Shown in pieces: positions 45,787-58,436 of a stretch of 64,000 bases of DNA. Each line of letters begins with the position of its first letter. Within the stretch, counting starts at the first letter, position 1. Source of the stretch: Scilla litardierei (lineage: Eukaryota > Streptophyta > Magnoliopsida > Asparagales > Asparagaceae); NCBI GenBank assembly GCA_030789695.1, contig CM061141.1, forward strand, positions 322,013,938-322,077,937, in the 5' to 3' direction. A program made the translations under genes and the position numbers. The notes below the pieces were generated by a model. That model had not been told where the DNA came from. It did not search any database and was given only the letters and a program-made list of their open reading frames with translations.

Positions 45787-46617
45787 TCAATACCAAGATT
45801 CTCTTGTATTCTGAGGGTATTGGACCCACCAAAGGAGTCGATGGGTCAACACCACCCAAGGCCACCTATCGTTATGGAGGCTTGGGATAGGTGCAACCTC
45901 CATTCGAGGACGGTCACGGGTGGTTTCATGAGCCTCAATAACCGAGGACGGGGATGTACCGCCTTTCACCAACGGAGGAACTATATCCTCGACCATGCTT
46001 CTCTTGGCGATATTCCCCTAGTCGACCAAGGGGAGACTCCATTTCTTAAGCAGGGATTGTGCAGGTATCGTATCCTTGGCTAGTAGAGAGGGGCTCCTAA
46101 CAGGAACATCCACGGCAGGGGCCGGGGACGATAACAGGCCAGTGCATGGAATGCTCGGACTAGTAGTCGTCGGCAGAGAAGTCTGAGGCAACGACCCTGA
46201 GGTCGTTCCAATGTCTCCTTCCTCAGATAAGCTCTGGCTAGGACAGAGCGGAAGGCAGGCGGAAGAACTATCTGTTCTCTTTTCCTTTCGTTGCTCCCGA
46301 TGGAGCTTTTGCACTTCAGGGGGCAAATTCACGAACTCCTGGCCGGCCATCTCTGCAAAGGAGAAAAGCAATTAATGTAAGTGGTCGTAAGAGGACCATC
46401 GAAACAAGTGTTACCCGGGTTCCATAAGAAGGTCTTCATCAGATTGTTGTCTAACAAAAAAGGTGATCGACCTCTCTTCCAACGGCCGGCTCAACAAAAT
46501 GTTGGCTACTTTGTTCTCGTCGGGAGATAATCTCAATTCCTTGAAAACATAAGGATTAGGGGTACTCCAATGAGTGAGAAGAGAATCCACATTTGGGAGA
46601 GAAATGAATGCAAAAGT
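45787..46617 (-). pseudogene. 3' half of element E ORF (putative gypsy-type transposon protein)
   Basis: Continues the ORF at 60742-61326 after removal of element D: the frame crosses the AAAGT site without a break. 46612-46411 holds ALFISLPNV-like and DEDLLMEPG segments. A GT...TTTGCAG stretch (about 46409-46353) looks like an intron, but the frames do not join simply. After it, 46371-45787 is Ser/Pro/Thr-rich with one in-frame TAG at 46018-46020. I know no function for this part. Confidence 0.6.
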
Positions 46618-48342
46618 TGTAATGCCCTGATAGCTACTGCACAAGTACTAGAGGGGGGGTGAATAGTACTTTAAAATAATTAAGAAGATAATTCCTAATT
46701 ATCTTGCAAACTCAACCAACAATGCGGAAATGAAAATACTGACACCAAAGAAATACAATCGCAAACAAACGAATTAACGGGTTCGGATCCACCCAAGTCT
46801 CCCCGACATGTTCCCGGTGATCCTACGTCCCAAACACCTGGATCCCCCTCCGGATACTTGAGTTAGAAACTTCTAACTCAAATTTGCACTATGAAATACT
46901 TGTAGAAAACCTCTACAAGATCAAATCATACACAAATGAAAATGTGACTCCCACAAACCGGGATCACACACAATTCTCACAACCGAGAGAAAAACACTTG
47001 CAGTATCAAATATAATGAAATATGAAATGCTTACCACAAAACCCTATGCCTTGAGTAAAACTTACGATTTAGGGCAAGAAGGATTTTGGGGCAGAAGAAG
47101 GCACCAAACCCTAGCTCCAAGATGTTGACCAGCAATGGGAGGCTAGGAAGATGTTGGTGACATTGGATCAAGCTCTTGGCTTGAGTGGCTCACAGTCAAT
47201 GAGAATCTCTCTTTGGAAATAAGAGTGAGAGAGAGATTCTTGAGAAATGAATGAGCTTGGAAATGAGAATAAATGCTTCTCTTTGATTCTCTAAAATGCA
47301 ATTAATATCAGACTTGAATGCTTAGCAAGAAGCCCTTCAAGTATATATAGGATAGAGAAAAGAGAGAGCAAAAATCGTGGCATTTAATGCTCCAACGGCT
47401 CTATTCTGAAGCAGACTAGTCGGTCACAGAAGGATCACTGACCGACTAGTTTCTCAACTAGTCGGTCGGTGATTCAACATGAACCGACTAACAGGTGAAC
47501 AGCCAAAAGAGAAAGTTCAGACTTAAAGAACTAGTCGGTCTAAGAAGACTTGCCAACCGACTAGTTTCACAACTAGTCGGTCGGTGAGTGTTCTTTGACC
47601 GACTAAGAGTCGAAATAGTATAGGCTGAAATCAAGTTGAACTAGTCGGTCTAAGAGCAAATTCCAACCGACTAGTTTCTCAACTAGTCGGTCGACAGTTG
47701 TTCTTTGACCGACTAAAGATAAACAGTAGCTCAGGCTGGAAAATGAATACACAACTAGTCGGTCTAAGAAGGATTCCAAACCGACTAGTTTGACAACTAG
47801 TCGGTCGGTGAACCTTCTTGGACCGATTAACTGTAAACAGTAAGTGAGCTGAAATTGAACAAGGCATTCTAGTCGGTTCAAGAAGGATTGTCGACCGACT
47901 AGATTACCATCTAGTCGGTTGGTTCTTCTTCTTGAACCAACTAACATGCACAAGAAGCCGCGATGAGAAGCGTTAAGCTTCGGGAAAGATTCTATAGGCT
48001 TCTAATAAGATCCTAGCTCTAAGATATGAGCGTTAAGAAGATTAAAACGTAAGACCTACTCAAGGCTTAACATTCTACGAAAAGAAGCTAGAAGACTATA
48101 AATAAAACTTGACGAACCGTCTTCAAAAGCTTCAATCGAATCTTCTTGACTTCAATAATGGTCCTTGAGCTTCAACGAAGCATCAAGCACACGATCACGC
48201 GCTTTAAGAAGTCTTGAGACGTCGCTTTTGATGTTCATAGAAATTTGGCAACGATCTCCATAACTGCGCTCACAAAGAGTTAGTTCACGACATTTATGTT
48301 TGTTCATCATCAAAACTAAATCCGGGGAATCAATACTCAACA
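46618..48342 (-). repeat. 3' LTR of element D
   Basis: 1725 bp; plus-strand ends TGTAATGCCC and ACTCAACA. Same family as the LTRs of B (reverse orientation). TATA box at 47341-47350 and hairpin array at 47414-47943. Confidence 0.95.
47414..47943. repeat. Hairpin array in the 3' LTR of D
   Basis: Five units with CTAGTCGGTC/GACCGACTAG arms, matching those in B but with different spacers and some changed arms. Confidence 0.9.
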
Positions 48343-48357
48343 TTCTCCCCCTTTTTG
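48343..48357 (-). promoter_or_regulatory. Polypurine tract of element D
   Basis: CCAAAAAGGGGGAGAA on the minus strand directly precedes the 3' LTR; nearly the same as in B. Confidence 0.85.
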
Positions 48358-49248
48358 GTGATGACAAACCAACATAAATAATAATCAATAATAATGAATT
48401 AAAAGAAATTTACTTACTCCCCCTGCATTGATGACACGTTAATTCCAAAATAAATATTAATCATACGCATCAAGCAGACGAGGAAAGTATAAAATGAGAA
48501 TTCAATTATTGAAATATCGGATTTGAAATCCATTTTTATATCTTAACTCCCCCTGAATCTAACATATCAAATTAGATTCAAGGTAAATTGCTTTGAATTA
48601 TCATGTAGCACATCGTCATTATTAATTCTCTACCCCTTTGGCATAAGCAAAAAGAGCGGGAGGAGATCAACGACAACAATAATGGCTAAAAATAAAAGCA
48701 CAGGAGTCGTAGAATACGACCACGGTCCAAATGACACCAAGTAAAATACGAAGTAAATCAAAGCGTGCCAACAAGACCATAGTCGATAATCGAATAATAA
48801 AATCATCAAAACTCAAATCAATTTTACATATTGAGTTATGGAACATACTCTCCAATATCAACATTCTTGAAGAATTTAGTGCATGGAAAACAATTCTATG
48901 TTTTCATAGAATTAATTTCTATTAAATCAAGATAGTCGTCGAGCGACGAAGTCAACATCAGAGACAAAAATATAAGTGATGTGCACACGGAAGTAAATGG
49001 CAACACGATGTATATATATAAGAACATGGATACATCAAAAGTATACATCTGCCAACAATAATATAAACGATCCTCAGATCGAAGCACATCATACAACAAT
49101 ATATCACAGCAGATATCGAAGTATCACAAAACATACAAAAATCCATCCAAAAAGACATCAAAATACATCACCACCCAACTATCCTACCCCACTCTCTCAC
49201 AACAAAGATACCATCCAAGTGCCCATGGGAGAGTCCTCCAATGCAAGC
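48358..49248 (-). other. 3' non-coding region of element D
   Basis: AT-rich, no frame recognised. Its part next to the LTR corresponds to the end of B. Confidence 0.6.
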
Positions 49249-50804
49249 TCAGGAGGCGGAGGGAGGATCAGCAGTAGCAGCAGGCTCTGCAGAAGGAGTG
49301 GTGGTCTCAGGAACGACCGGAGTGTCAACTGATGGGAGAGTGGCAACGGGAGTGGTCTCGGGAGCACCAACAGACGAAGTATCCACCGGAGGAATGGTGG
49401 CAGCAGGTGTGCTCTCGGGATCACCAGCAGAAGTAGCAGCAGCACGAGCAGACGTACCCTCAGGGGCACGAGCAGCAGATCCAACAAGCTCCTGGAGCTC
49501 AGCCTCGTCCATCTCCTCCTCGTCAGAAACTGACGGAGGAATCTCAATGCCCAAGTGAGAGCAGATGCGAGCTAGCATCTCCTCAGAACGAGAAACACGA
49601 GACTCAACACGTCTCAAGGCAACTGAAAACTCAGCGAGAGAGGGAGCAGGTGGAGGAGCAGAAGCAGAAGCTGAAGCTGAAGGAGTCGTCCTCTGAACGT
49701 GACGAAGCGCCGCAAGAGACTTCTTGACGGCCGTCGCATTCAGGGGAGGACCAAGAGGACGCTGGTCATCGGGAGGGAGAGGGACGCCGAAGTGACGGAA
49801 AACGAGAGTCAATAGGCAAGGATATGGAATGTGGGCTGACTTGGTGGATTTCCTTATGCACTCAAAGGAATCCATCTTGGCAAGAATATCCGTGCCCAAT
49901 TGATCTCGCTCCCCATGAAAAGAGCGTAGATCAGCTTAAGAAATGGCTGGGAGGGTAAGCTAGAGGAGCCGTACTTCGGAAGGAGGCACGACTTCAGGAT
50001 AAGATTAAGAACCCAGGCATTCGGCTTAAAAGATTTTGAAGGGACGCCAATCATGGCGGGAGGGATAACATGAAACATTTCGGCAAGCATCACCTGGTCA
50101 AGATCAGAAATATCATCCACAGAGATATCAGCTGGAAGAAGGCCAGAAGATGAGACACCTATCAACTCCCCTAAAATCTCTGCAGTGAGGACAATACGTG
50201 TCCCCAAGACAGTGGACTCAATGGAGTGGGTGTCGTCATACTGACCCCGGACACGATTCGCATAGAATAATTTGACGAGACGGGGGTACGGGGGAGGATT
50301 CGCCTTGGGGTCATGGCGAAGATAATCTATGAGGCCGCTATCGGAAAGAAGATCGGCGAGATGTGGGAAATCGGAGAACTGAACGAAGTGCTCCAATATC
50401 AATGGACAGTGTTCGATACGATTGTATGCCGCGAGACACATCGGGTCATCACGACATAACGATATATCGACACCGCCCAAAGGCATGGGAGCCTTCCCCT
50501 TAGATGGACGAGTGCTAGAACGAGGAGTAGGAGTAGGAGCCCTAGCGGTATGCTCGGTCTCCGGAATATACTCAGTGTCGGAGTCATCGGGAGGAGTGGG
50601 AGCACGGAATGAGCTGGGCTTAGATTGAGTAGATCGGGCTCTAGGTTTCACAGTCGCCGTCCTCTTCTTCTTAAGAGGATGCGAGGAGGAGGATGGACGG
50701 GTCGATTTGGCACGGCGTTTGGATTGAGGGGGGTCCGTAGGAGGAGACTCGACAGTCATAGGAGACGGACTAGAGGGATGGATGGGTATACGTGTCTTCG
50801 CCAT
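49249..50804 (-). pseudogene. Third ORF of element D (putative plant transposon protein)
   Basis: ATG at 50804 (MAKTRIPIHPSSPSP). The N-terminal 100 residues are basic and Ser/Pro-rich with a KKKR-type nuclear-signal-like run. The middle (about residues 120-320) resembles the 'putative plant transposon protein' domain found after pol in SIRE-type elements and in plant genes (RLVKLFYANRVRGQYDDTH; VLGTRIVLTAEILGELIGV). A 1-bp frameshift near 49910 moves the frame to 49899-49249. The rest has a coiled-coil-like part (LRRVESRVSRSEEMLARI), an acidic patch and a Thr/Pro/Ala-rich tail. Function is unknown; an envelope-like role has been proposed for such ORFs, but I see no signal peptide or membrane segment. 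Confidence 0.75.
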
Positions 50805-51146
50805 AATCGAGACGAGACACCACAAACAACGCACGAAATCGACAGAAATCGAGAGCTAAAACCCTAACACAAACCCTAGGTCGACGGAAATTGAATTTTG
50901 ACCTAGAAGGAAACCCTAGGAGCTGAGAGAAGGTGAGAGTGATACCCTAGGAGGAGATAGGAGAGATCGGCACCGGCGGAGATGGCCGAAAATGGCCGGA
51001 GCACCGCAGTCGGACGGCGGAGGAAGGGAGGAAGTCGAAGGGTTAGGGCTGAGAAGAAATGTTTGCACCGATTAGAATGAGTTCTAATCGGTGCGGGCAA
51101 GAATAAAAACGTTTGGAATGCCAAAAGACACAACAGCCCCTACGCA
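50805..51146 (-). promoter_or_regulatory. Leader-like region before the third ORF of D
   Basis: Pyrimidine-rich, with CTAGGGTTT motifs typical of plant 5' leaders. A perfect hairpin GCACCGATTAGAA-TGAG-TTCTAATCGGTGC lies at 51065-51094; its ACCGATTAG differs by one base from the array motif ACCGACTAG. This could be an own promoter or leader for the ORF; that is inference. Confidence 0.4.
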
Positions 51147-51338
51147 TTTAGTCGGTCACAGTTCAAGCGCTGACCGACTAGATGACGATCTAGTCGGTCG
51201 GCCAATGAGCTTGAACCGACTAAGTGCAAACAGTAACTGAAGCCAAATTTTGAGCAAGAGTTAGTCGGTCTGAGTTCATTCACTGACCGACTAGAACTTA
51301 ATCTAGTCGATCGGCCATTGAACTTGGACCGACTAAGA
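51147..51338. repeat. Internal hairpin array between pol and third ORF
   Basis: Two units of the LTR-type hairpin (TTAGTCGGTCAC to GACCGACTAG, then CTAGTCGGTCGG to GACCGACTAA). Spacer text AGTAACTGAAGCC resembles LTR spacers. Confidence 0.88.
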
Positions 51339-51585
51339 GAGTCCAAAAATTTGAAAATCAGAAATTTTGAGTTCTCTCCTACGCGCACTTGGACGATACA
51401 TCGAAATACTCTCATATAACATTAATCTACCCCATAAAACATCGAAAATCTTAAATACGACGTTCATGAATATTTCGAGCATAAATTCCGAAAATTCAAC
51501 CAAAAATCCAGAAAATCTCAACTAATCTAGCATGAGCATATATACAGAAAATTATTATCATGCAAGATTATTGAAAATATGAATA

Positions 51586-54500
51586 CTAAATCTCGGATTC
51601 ACCCATAATCCCCAATTCTCGACGTAACCGCACAAAGGAGTCTTCCTTGAGTGGTTTCGTGAAAATATCGGTGATTTGCTTCTGGGTTTCAACGTACACT
51701 AAAATGATGTCCTTTTTAGCAACATGATCATCTAAGAAATGGTGACGGACATCTATGTGTTTAGAACGGGAATGGTGTACCGGATTCTTAGAGAGACATA
51801 TTGCACTTTGGTTGTCCACCATGATAGGGCAAGTATCACAGTTTATACCAAAGTCTTTAAGAGTGTGTCTCATCCAAAGAACCTGAGCACACGCAGCACC
51901 GACGGCAAAATATTCCGCCTCGGTGGTTGAAAGTGATACGGAATTCTGCTTCTTGGAAAACCAAGAGACAAGAGAATTTCCTATAAAATGGCAAGTGCCA
52001 CTAGTACTTTTCCTGTCGGATTTGCATCCCGCATAATCTGCGTCACTATATGAGATTAACTCATATGTGCTAGACTTTGGATAAAGTAATCCGAAGTCAA
52101 GTGTGTAACTTAAATAACGGAAAATGCGTTTTACCGCTACTAAGTGAGATTCCTTAGGTTGAGACTGATAACGAGCACATACACATACAACAAACATAAT
52201 ATCGGGCCTACTAGCAGTAAGATATAATAAGCTACCTATCATACCTCGATATAGACGAATGTCTACATCTTTGTCGCCCGTATCTTTATCAAGATGTGTA
52301 GTCGTGCTCATTGGAGTCTTCTTGCCTGAGGCATTCTCCATTCCAAATCGCTTTAGCAACTCCACCGTGTACTTGGTTTGGTGGATGAATATTGCATCGT
52401 TCATTTGGCGAATTTGGAGACCTAAGAAATATTTGAGCTCACCCATGTGGCTCATCTCAAATTGATCCTTCATAACATTAGAAAACTCTTCACAAAGAGT
52501 GAAGTTAGTAGCACCGAAAATGATATCATCAACATAAATTTGAACTAAAATAATATCATTATTCGAATACTTAACAAATAATGTAGAATCAACTTCACCC
52601 ATTTTAAAACCTAAATCCAAAAGAAAGTTCTTTAGGCGGTCATACTAAGCTCGAGGAGCTTGTCTCAAACCGTAAAGTACTTTCTTAAGTTTGAAAACAT
52701 GATTTGGAAATTTTTCATTTATAAAACCAGGAGGTTGAGAAACATAAACTTCCTCAACAACATCTCCGTTTAAAAACGTACTTTTTACATCCATTTGAAA
52801 GAGTTTAAAATCTTTATGGCATGCAAAAGATAACAACAATCTAATAGATTCTAATCTAGCTACCGGAGCAAAGGATTCTTCGAAATCGATACCTTCCTCT
52901 TGACGGTAGCCTTGAGCTACTAACCGAGCTTTGTTCCGGACGACGACTTGGTTCTCGTCGGTCTTGTTCTTGAAAATCCACTTCGTTCCTATAACGGTGT
53001 GGTTCTTCGAAGGCAATGGAACAAGCTCCCAAACCTCATTCCTCTCAAATTGAATGAGTTCTTCCTCCATGGCTAGGATCCAAGCACTATCTTCGCACGC
53101 TTCGTTAATATTCTTTGGCTCAATTGAGAAGGCAAAGGCACAATGAGCAAAGTAGTTGACTTGTGATCTCGTCTTGACACTATCAAGTATGTTGCCAATG
53201 ACTTGCTCATGGGGATGGTCACGAACTGTATGAAGCCGTTTGGGAATTCCCTGATCACTAGGAACATTCTCAAAAGACTCATTAGTAGGGTTAGTATCAT
53301 TAGAATCAATAGAATTAGAATTACCAATAGAATCATATAAAATATCCATGGAGTCATCATCATTAGTAATTCTAGAAGGGACAAAATCTTCATTAAATGA
53401 GACATGAAGTGATTCCTCGATCGTTGAGGTTCGTTTGTTGTATATCCGGTAGGCTTTGCTACGGGAGGAATATCCAACAAATATCCCCTCATCGGATCTT
53501 GGATCAAATTTGTCCAAACTACCATACGTGTTTTTAATAAAACATTTTGCGCCGAAAACTCGAAAATGTTTAACTTGAGACAATCTACCAAACAACAATT
53601 CATAACAAGTTTGTTTGGTGTCGGGCCTCAAAAGTATTCTATTAAACACATAGCAAGCGGTATGTACCGCTTCCGCCCAAAATTGATGGCCAAGTTGGCT
53701 ATCATCAAACATAGTGCGAGCACATTCCACTAGCGTCCTATTCTTCCTCTCAACAACACCATTTTGAGGGGGTGCGCGAGGGAAAGAAAAGGTGTGAGTA
53801 ATACCAATTTCATCACAAAAATTTGAGAAAGACTCATTCTCAAATTCCCCTCCATGATCACTACGAGTAGTGACAATGGTGGTTCCAATGAAATTTTGTA
53901 CTTTCTTAACAAATATTGTGAAGTTTTCAAAAGCATCATTTTTATTACTTAAGGAAAATACCCAAGTAAATCTAGAAAAGTCATCAACGATGACAAGTCC
54001 ATATCGTGCATTTCCTAATGAAGCAACTCTAGTTGGCCCAAAAAGATCTAGATGTAAAAGCTCTAGAGGCCGCTTAGATGAAATGTTTTTCTTAGGTTTA
54101 AATGACGATTTTGGAAGCTTGCCTCACTGACACGAGTCACAAAAGCTTTTCTTTTGAAAGACAAGCTTAGGAAAGCCTCTAATAGAATTTAACTTGGAAA
54201 GCTTAAAAAGTGTTCCAAAGTTCACATGACCAAAACGTCGATGCCATAAATGTTGTTCACTCGTGTTGGCAATGAGACATTGTTCATGTGATTTTGGAAG
54301 ATCTAATATTTAAATATCCTTATGGCGTGTGCCGGAAAATAATAAATCATTATTATCTTTTCTTAAAATATGGTACATTCCTTTCGCAAAGCTAACTTTG
54401 TAATCTTTGTCACAAAGTTGGCTTATTGAAATAAGATTGTGGTTTAATCCTTTAACAAGGTAAACATAACTTATTAGTGGTTTAGAAGGATTACCTACTT

Positions 54501-54660
54501 TACCAACACCAATGATGGTTCCGCTCTCGTTGCCTCCAAAGACGACTCGGTTCCCATTTGCAATGGGCACCACTCCGAGAGCAATTGAGCATCACCCGTC
54601 ATGTGTTTTGAACACCCGCTATCGAGTATCCAATTATTCTTGGAGCTAAATTTGGATTTG
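51586..54660 (-). pseudogene. pol of element D: protease, integrase, RT, RNase H
   Basis: Protease site NWILDSGCSKHMTG (about 54600-54640) is intact; a 1-bp frameshift near 54563 follows. From 54573 one frame runs to 51586 broken by stops at 54312-54310, 54126-54124 and 52647-52645 (the last where relatives have Trp). Integrase: LWHRRFGHVN, CDSC, core [65 protein letters not shown] (about 52535). RNase [26 protein letters not shown], end TDIFTKP. All catalytic motifs visible are conserved, so the lesions are few and probably recent. Confidence 0.9.
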
Positions 54661-54739
54661 TTGCTCCGTGTCTTTTTCTTGAGTACCTAAAGATAAACAT
54701 ATCATTCCATGGTACCCAAGGTCATTGGGTCCTAAAAGA

Positions 54740-57012
54740 TTAGACCTTTGGAAGCCAAGTCCAATTGGACTTAGACTTCCTAATGTAATCATCATTATGC
54801 ACGACATCCATAAAATAAGAATTCATGTATGCTTGTTTTTCATGCATATTAGTGTTCTTCGGGCCCCAAATAGTGAATATTTTGGGAGCCCTATTCCTAT
54901 TGGGAGCATGCATACGTTGTTGATGTCTACGTGATGCATGTCGTGGATATGCATATGGCACATGATGACATGGTGGTGGCGACATATGATATGATGCATG
55001 ATGGTAATCATTCATATGATAATGTGGATGAACATATGCATGTGGGGGAACACGTGCGTGAGGGTGTCTCACTGGGTGTGCACGTGCTCGTGGACGTGAA
55101 GCATAAAAATCATCATAATTGTGAACCGGTGGAGTAGGATGTGTGTTCCTACGTGGCATGGTATTGGTGTACATAAATGCATGACCCTTCTTTGGAGGTC
55201 CACCCAAAGCGGGTTTCTTTCCAAATGGGGATGTGTACGAGGTGGAAGCACCATTGGTACATTGGTAGATGAACTACCAATGGGGTGTTTGCTCCTACTC
55301 GTTGAGGCATCAGAAGTTGGCCTAACAAAGGTAGTGGACGATTTGGGTGAATTTCCCATCTTATACCCCAAGCCAATGTGGTGATTGGCCGGAAGTAAGT
55401 CATTTAGGATATTATCCAAATGATCCTTACCTTTATTGAATTTGTTAATTCGGCCTAATGTGCACTCATACTTCTCGGTGAGAGAATGCATAGAAGCATC
55501 CAAAGTGGACACTTGCGATGTGAGTACATAAACACGAGATTTGAGATTCTCATTCTCAATACTCAAAGTTGAGTTTCGAGAAATCAAATCCGCTATCTCA
55601 TGTTCATCCGATTCCTCAATATGAACATGCTCAAGTTGAGATTTGAGATTTACAATCTCATTTCTCAAGTCTTCAATAACGGTGTCGTTGTTGATGACGA
55701 TAGGCTTAGGTGAGGATTGGAGACTAGCTAACTCATCTTTAGTCTTAGTATATCTATTTACTAGCTTAGAATACTTAGACCATATTTGTTCGTTAGCTAA
55801 TCTAAGGTCATCCATAGTTACCTCATCGCCTTCATCCTCGCTATCATCGGAGGAGGATCCTTGATCATGTTCCTCTCTAGCCATGAAGCACATGTGTGCT
55901 TGCTCCACTTGTTCATCGTCCGACTCTCCACTTGAGGAGTCCTCGTCGGAGTCGGTGAATGTGCCGACAAGCCCCTTTTTGTACCCTTTCTTGTACTTCT
56001 TTGACTTGTCGAACTTTGGCGCCTTCCACTTCTCCTTTTGCTTATTTTGAGGACAATCCGCTTTCATGTGTCCTGGCTTATTGCATTTAAAGCACAAAGG
56101 AGCGGATGCGTTAGTAGAACTAAACTTAGATTTGTTCTTGAAGTTACCTTTCCAGAAGAATCGGTTGAACTTCTTTGCCATGAGGGCAATGGATTCCAAG
56201 TCCAACTCGTCTTCCGAGTCTTCATCATCGGTAGATGTAGATGTAGATGGAGCGGCCTTGAACGCAATTGCCTTTTTCTTTGGCTCGTCTTGCTTCAAGT
56301 AAGACTTCATCTTGTCCTGCAGCTTTAGTTTACTGTCCTTGCGTATCTCATAAGACATCAAGGTACCCATTAGTTGAATGACAGTATATTTACTCATATC
56401 GTTACCTTCCTCGATGGCGAAGGTACGTTTTTCCCAACAAGAAGGAAGTCCGTCAATGACCTTTGAGACTTTCTCCTTTTGGGTGTAGGTTTTACCAAGA
56501 GCCTCCAACTCGTTGGTGATGTCAACGAAGCGAGCATAGTACTCCTTCATCTTCTCACACTGTTGCATATGAAATAACTCGTAATCTTTATTTACAACAA
56601 CGAGTTTGGAGTCTCTTACCCTACTCGTTCCTTCATGCAAGATGAGGAGTGAGTTCCAGATTTGATATGCACTCTTACATGTGCATATCTTGTTGAAGTC
56701 TTCGGGCTCCAAAGCGCATTGCAAGGCGTTCATTGCCTTGGCATTGCTTACCTCCGCGGCGACCTCCGCGGTAGTCCACTTCGCGAAATCTTCTTCAGCG
56801 GGCTTGACATACTCTGTCAACGTGGCTCTCCATAGTGAAGCGCTCCGGAGGAACGTTTCCATCCGGCATTTCCAGAACCCGTAATTGGTACCGTTGAAGA
56901 AGGGAGGCCTAGTCGAGGAGTGTCCTTCCATCACCGAAGAAGCTCCTTCACGGTTCCTGAAGGTGCTATAGTCTGAAGGTGGACGAACGTTCTTATTGTC
57001 GTTGGTAGACAT
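54740..57012 (-). pseudogene. gag of element D, frameshifted near its end
   Basis: ATG at 57012 (MSTNDNKNVRPPSDYSTF). SIRE-type Gag with TRPPFFNGTNYGFWKCRM, zinc knuckle CFKCNKPGHMKADC (complete CX2CX4HX4C), Lys-rich linker, acidic Ser/Asp/Glu-rich part, coiled coil (LRNEIVNLKSQLEHV). Near 55254-55270 an 8-bp duplication (ACCAATGT-type) shifts the frame; the His-rich tail continues at 55207-54740 (VHPHYHMNDYHHASYHM) and ends in a stop before pol. The gag of B lacks this frameshift, which shows the intact layout. Gag and pol are separated by stops and frame changes here. Confidence 0.9.
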
Positions 57013-57024
57013 AGCTATGAACTT

Positions 57025-57039
57025 GGCTCTGATACCAAA
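57025..57039 (-). promoter_or_regulatory. Primer binding site of element D
   Basis: TTTGGTATCAGAGCC on the minus strand directly follows the 5' LTR; identical to that of element B. Confidence 0.9.
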
Positions 57040-57329
57040 TGTAATGCCCTGATAGCTACTACACAGGGAAAATGGGCTAACTACCATCGGTCAACCATGA
57101 GTTTTAATTTCTACCACCCATTTTAAAAAGTTTGCTAGAATAACACCCCCCTTAAAAAAGAGACTAGAATATCCTCTTCGTTCCCAAACACTAAAACCCA
57201 ACAAAATCAAATCCCCTTGCGAAAACAAGTGCAGAGGACGACGTTCTCCCTCCGGTGAGCGAAGCCCAGCACCTCGCACCGCCTCGAACTCCCCTCGACA
57301 GCCTCGACACCTCTCATCACCGCCAGCCC

Positions 57330-57955
57330 ACAACCCAACGCCGACAACACCCCGCATATACGTCTACGTCGACGCCGAACTCCGACCACCCCGCTTCGCC
57401 GTACTCCGACCACCCCGAATCTACGGCAAGGCCTCGCCGTACTCCGACAAAGCCATATGAGCCAATTTGCGCCAATATACGCCAATATACGTCACGATAC
57501 GTGGCGTATATTGGCGTATATTGGCGCAAATTGGCGCAAATTGGCGCAAATTGGCTCATAGGGCTTTGTCGGAGTACGGTGAGGCCTTGCCGTAGATTCG
57601 GGGTGGTCGGAGTACGGCGAAGCGGGGTGGTCGGAGTTCGGCGTCGACGTAGACGTATTATCGGCGTTGGGTTCGGACCACCCCGCTTCGCCGTACTCCG
57701 ACCACCCCGAATATACGGCAAGGCCTCTCCGTACTCCGACAAAGCCCTCTGAGCCAATATGCGCCAATATGCACCAATATACGCCAATATACGCCAATAT
57801 ATGTCACGTATCGTGACGTATATTGGCGTATATTGGCGCAAATTGGCGCAAATTGGCGCAAATTGGCTCATATGGCTTTGTTGGAGTACGACGAGGCGTT
57901 GCCGTAGATTCAGGGTGGTCGGAGTACGGCGAAGCGAGGTGGTCGGAGTTCGGCG
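57330..57955. repeat. Two adjacent large palindromes in H
   Basis: Centres 57497-57499 and 57809-57811, at TACGTCACG-ATA-CGTGACGTA-like cores. The arms carry repeated CCAATTTGCG/CGCAAATTGG and the CGGAGTACGGCGAGGC stretch. A third copy lies at about 58437-58740. Confidence 0.9.
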
Positions 57956-57956
57956 T

Positions 57957-58436
57957 ACTATATAGTGATTAGTGATGAGAAATCAGGTCCAAGTTGGGAT
58001 GCATGGAAATATCCATGTCTGACTATAGTGGAGTGTGTACATGACCTGACCACATAAGAGACTTGATATAGGGTATTCTTAGAATACGTGCATGAGTTTT
58101 TGTTGTGCTTAAAGTTACATCAAGCCAAATACAATACTGGGAACTGAACTATATTCTTTATATTACATGGTTCTTTAAACTTGTTTATTATTAATATGTC
58201 TTAGTTTGATGATCTGTTTACTTTTGACTGAAGATTTTGTCATGGTTTATTTTATTATACCATCAGCTGCAGCAACAATTCTAACTTTTTAGACATACAA
58301 ATTAGCACAAAATCCATTTTAGCCTAATTATTTGTGTCTGCCCAAATCCAAGTTTTGTAACTTACATCGTTTTTGGAAATACATTAGTGATTGGTGTCCT
58401 ATTATCGATGTGCATAAAAGTCAATTGTGTCATGCC
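57957..58436. other. Unique core of element H
   Basis: About 480 bp of AT-rich sequence unlike the flanking palindromes; possibly captured DNA. One short frame (EKSGPSWDAWKYPCLTIVEC, about 57978-58037) stops soon and I do not recognise it. Confidence 0.5.

Noticed and set aside
46353..46410. Intron in the ORF of E
   Set aside because: GT and AG borders exist, but the flanking frames do not join in phase, so I did not call it a proven intron.
48997..49332. Open frame opposite the third ORF of D
   Set aside because: Shadow of the minus-strand ORF; no domain.
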